Positions 63,701 to 64,000 of a stretch of 64,000 nt of DNA are shown piece by piece. The first letter of the stretch is position 1, and each line of letters begins with the position of its first letter. The stretch spans positions 62,001-126,000 of the forward strand of contig DYJE01000004.1 of assembly GCA_020723285.1 (NCBI GenBank). Reading direction: 5' to 3'. The notes beneath the pieces are model-generated. The model was not told where the DNA came from and did no database searches. It saw only the letters and a list, made by a program, of their open reading frames with translations. This DNA comes from Desulforapulum autotrophicum. GTDB lineage: Bacteria; Desulfobacterota; Desulfobacteria; Desulfobacterales; Desulfolunaceae. The position numbers were made by a program, and so were the translations under genes.

Positions 63701-64000
63701 TACCCAGTGTAACCGCCTGCGGAAGGGTTCTGAATAGAAAAGAGCCAGTCTAATGCCGATGGCTGGGGGGACGGCTTTTTATGGAAATGACGGGCTTGTG
63801 ATGTAACATACAGAAATAGAAAGGAGTTATGGATGAAAATAGGAGGGGTGTTTTTTTGGCACACCGCTTGCTATAAAGAAAGTCAAACATGCGGCGAGGA
63901 TCAAGCCACCACCCCTGACATGATCCGGACCACGAAACCATTGCAAGTCTCCTCTCCTCCAACCGGGGACATACCGGGGATGGGATAAAAAACGGCAACC
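63701..64000. other. Right-edge non-coding region
   Basis: No gene is supported in the last 300 bases. A weak hairpin, GCCG at 63763-63766 with CGGC at 63774-63777 followed by TTTTT, could terminate the kinase operon. After it lie a near-consensus sigma-54 promoter and a leader of at least 120 bases for a gene that begins outside the window. Confidence 0.45.
63857..63872 (+). promoter_or_regulatory. Near-consensus sigma-54 (-24/-12) promoter
   Basis: TGGCACACCGCTTGCT, preceded by a T-tract, matches TGGCACG-N4-TTGCW at every position but one (A for G after TGGCAC). GG and GC are ten bases apart. Transcription would run to the right, off the window. It is the best sigma-54 site in the sequence. 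Confidence 0.85.

Overview
The window looks like a chromosomal segment of a Gram-negative, anaerobic Desulfobacterota bacterium, most likely of the Desulfobacterales. The inference rests on several things seen together: a selenocysteine-containing SelD, a membrane (F0) part of ATP synthase encoded apart from F1, a DUF3795/DUF3786-type protein, many PAS-rich hybrid histidine kinases, sigma-54 control signals, and a 150-bp palindromic element of a kind I associate with this group. No species-level call is possible from the sequence alone. No rRNA, tRNA, CRISPR array, prophage or complete insertion sequence was seen.

Layout. 1-7051 (+): a housekeeping run with the end of a RemA/DUF370 gene, gmk, rlmB, icd, a ComF-type phosphoribosyltransferase, a nitrilase-family amidase, a PgeF-type protein, pyrK and selD. 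SelD is read through an in-frame TGA. 7212-8912 (+): the F0 genes atpI-type, atpI, atpB and atpE, ended by a strong terminator. 9153-9896: an FHA protein with its own promoter. 9950-13827 (-): uvrA and pdxA. 14417-15781 (+): a divergent DnaA. 15965-18388 (+): a small unknown gene, a GlcD-type FAD oxidase and an FAH-family hydrolase.

18461-23606 (-) is a lipolytic region. It holds a true lipase with its steric foldase and a small phospholipase A2-like protein, behind a good sigma-54 promoter. Two further alpha/beta hydrolases follow, with a decayed copy of the 3' end of one of them. 23634-29175 (-): a DUF3786-type protein, a hybrid kinase, a DUF475 (TerC-like) membrane protein and a secreted protein of unknown function. 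29784-33790 (+): a Sel1-repeat protein coupled to a 1047-residue exported modular protein. It converges on, and overlaps, a 1482-residue transglutaminase-like protein (33777-38225, -). 38600-39394: an acetoacetate decarboxylase-family gene.

39471-46118 (-) is the most unusual block. It is a tightly packed cluster of a DUF4258 protein, a WG-repeat/histidine-phosphatase fusion, a NodU/TobZ-type carbamoyltransferase, a sugar-nucleotide epimerase, a GT4 glycosyltransferase and a radical SAM/SPASM enzyme. Divergent from it is a sigma-54 activator with an unrecognised N-terminal half (46349-48310), and a plausible -24/-12 promoter lies between them facing the cluster. I read this as an inducible pathway making a carbamoylated glycan or small molecule; this is inference. 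A 150-bp palindromic element (48489-48638) bounds it.

48745-54723: a CoA-transferase, a chemoreceptor with the amino-acid-binding residue pattern, a DEAD-box helicase and an acyltransferase. 54838-57192 (-): an odd membrane-pentapeptide-GT4 fusion. 57482-63700 (+): a three-gene phosphorelay module (sensor kinase, single-domain receiver, 1203-residue hybrid kinase). The right edge carries a near-consensus sigma-54 promoter whose gene lies outside the window.
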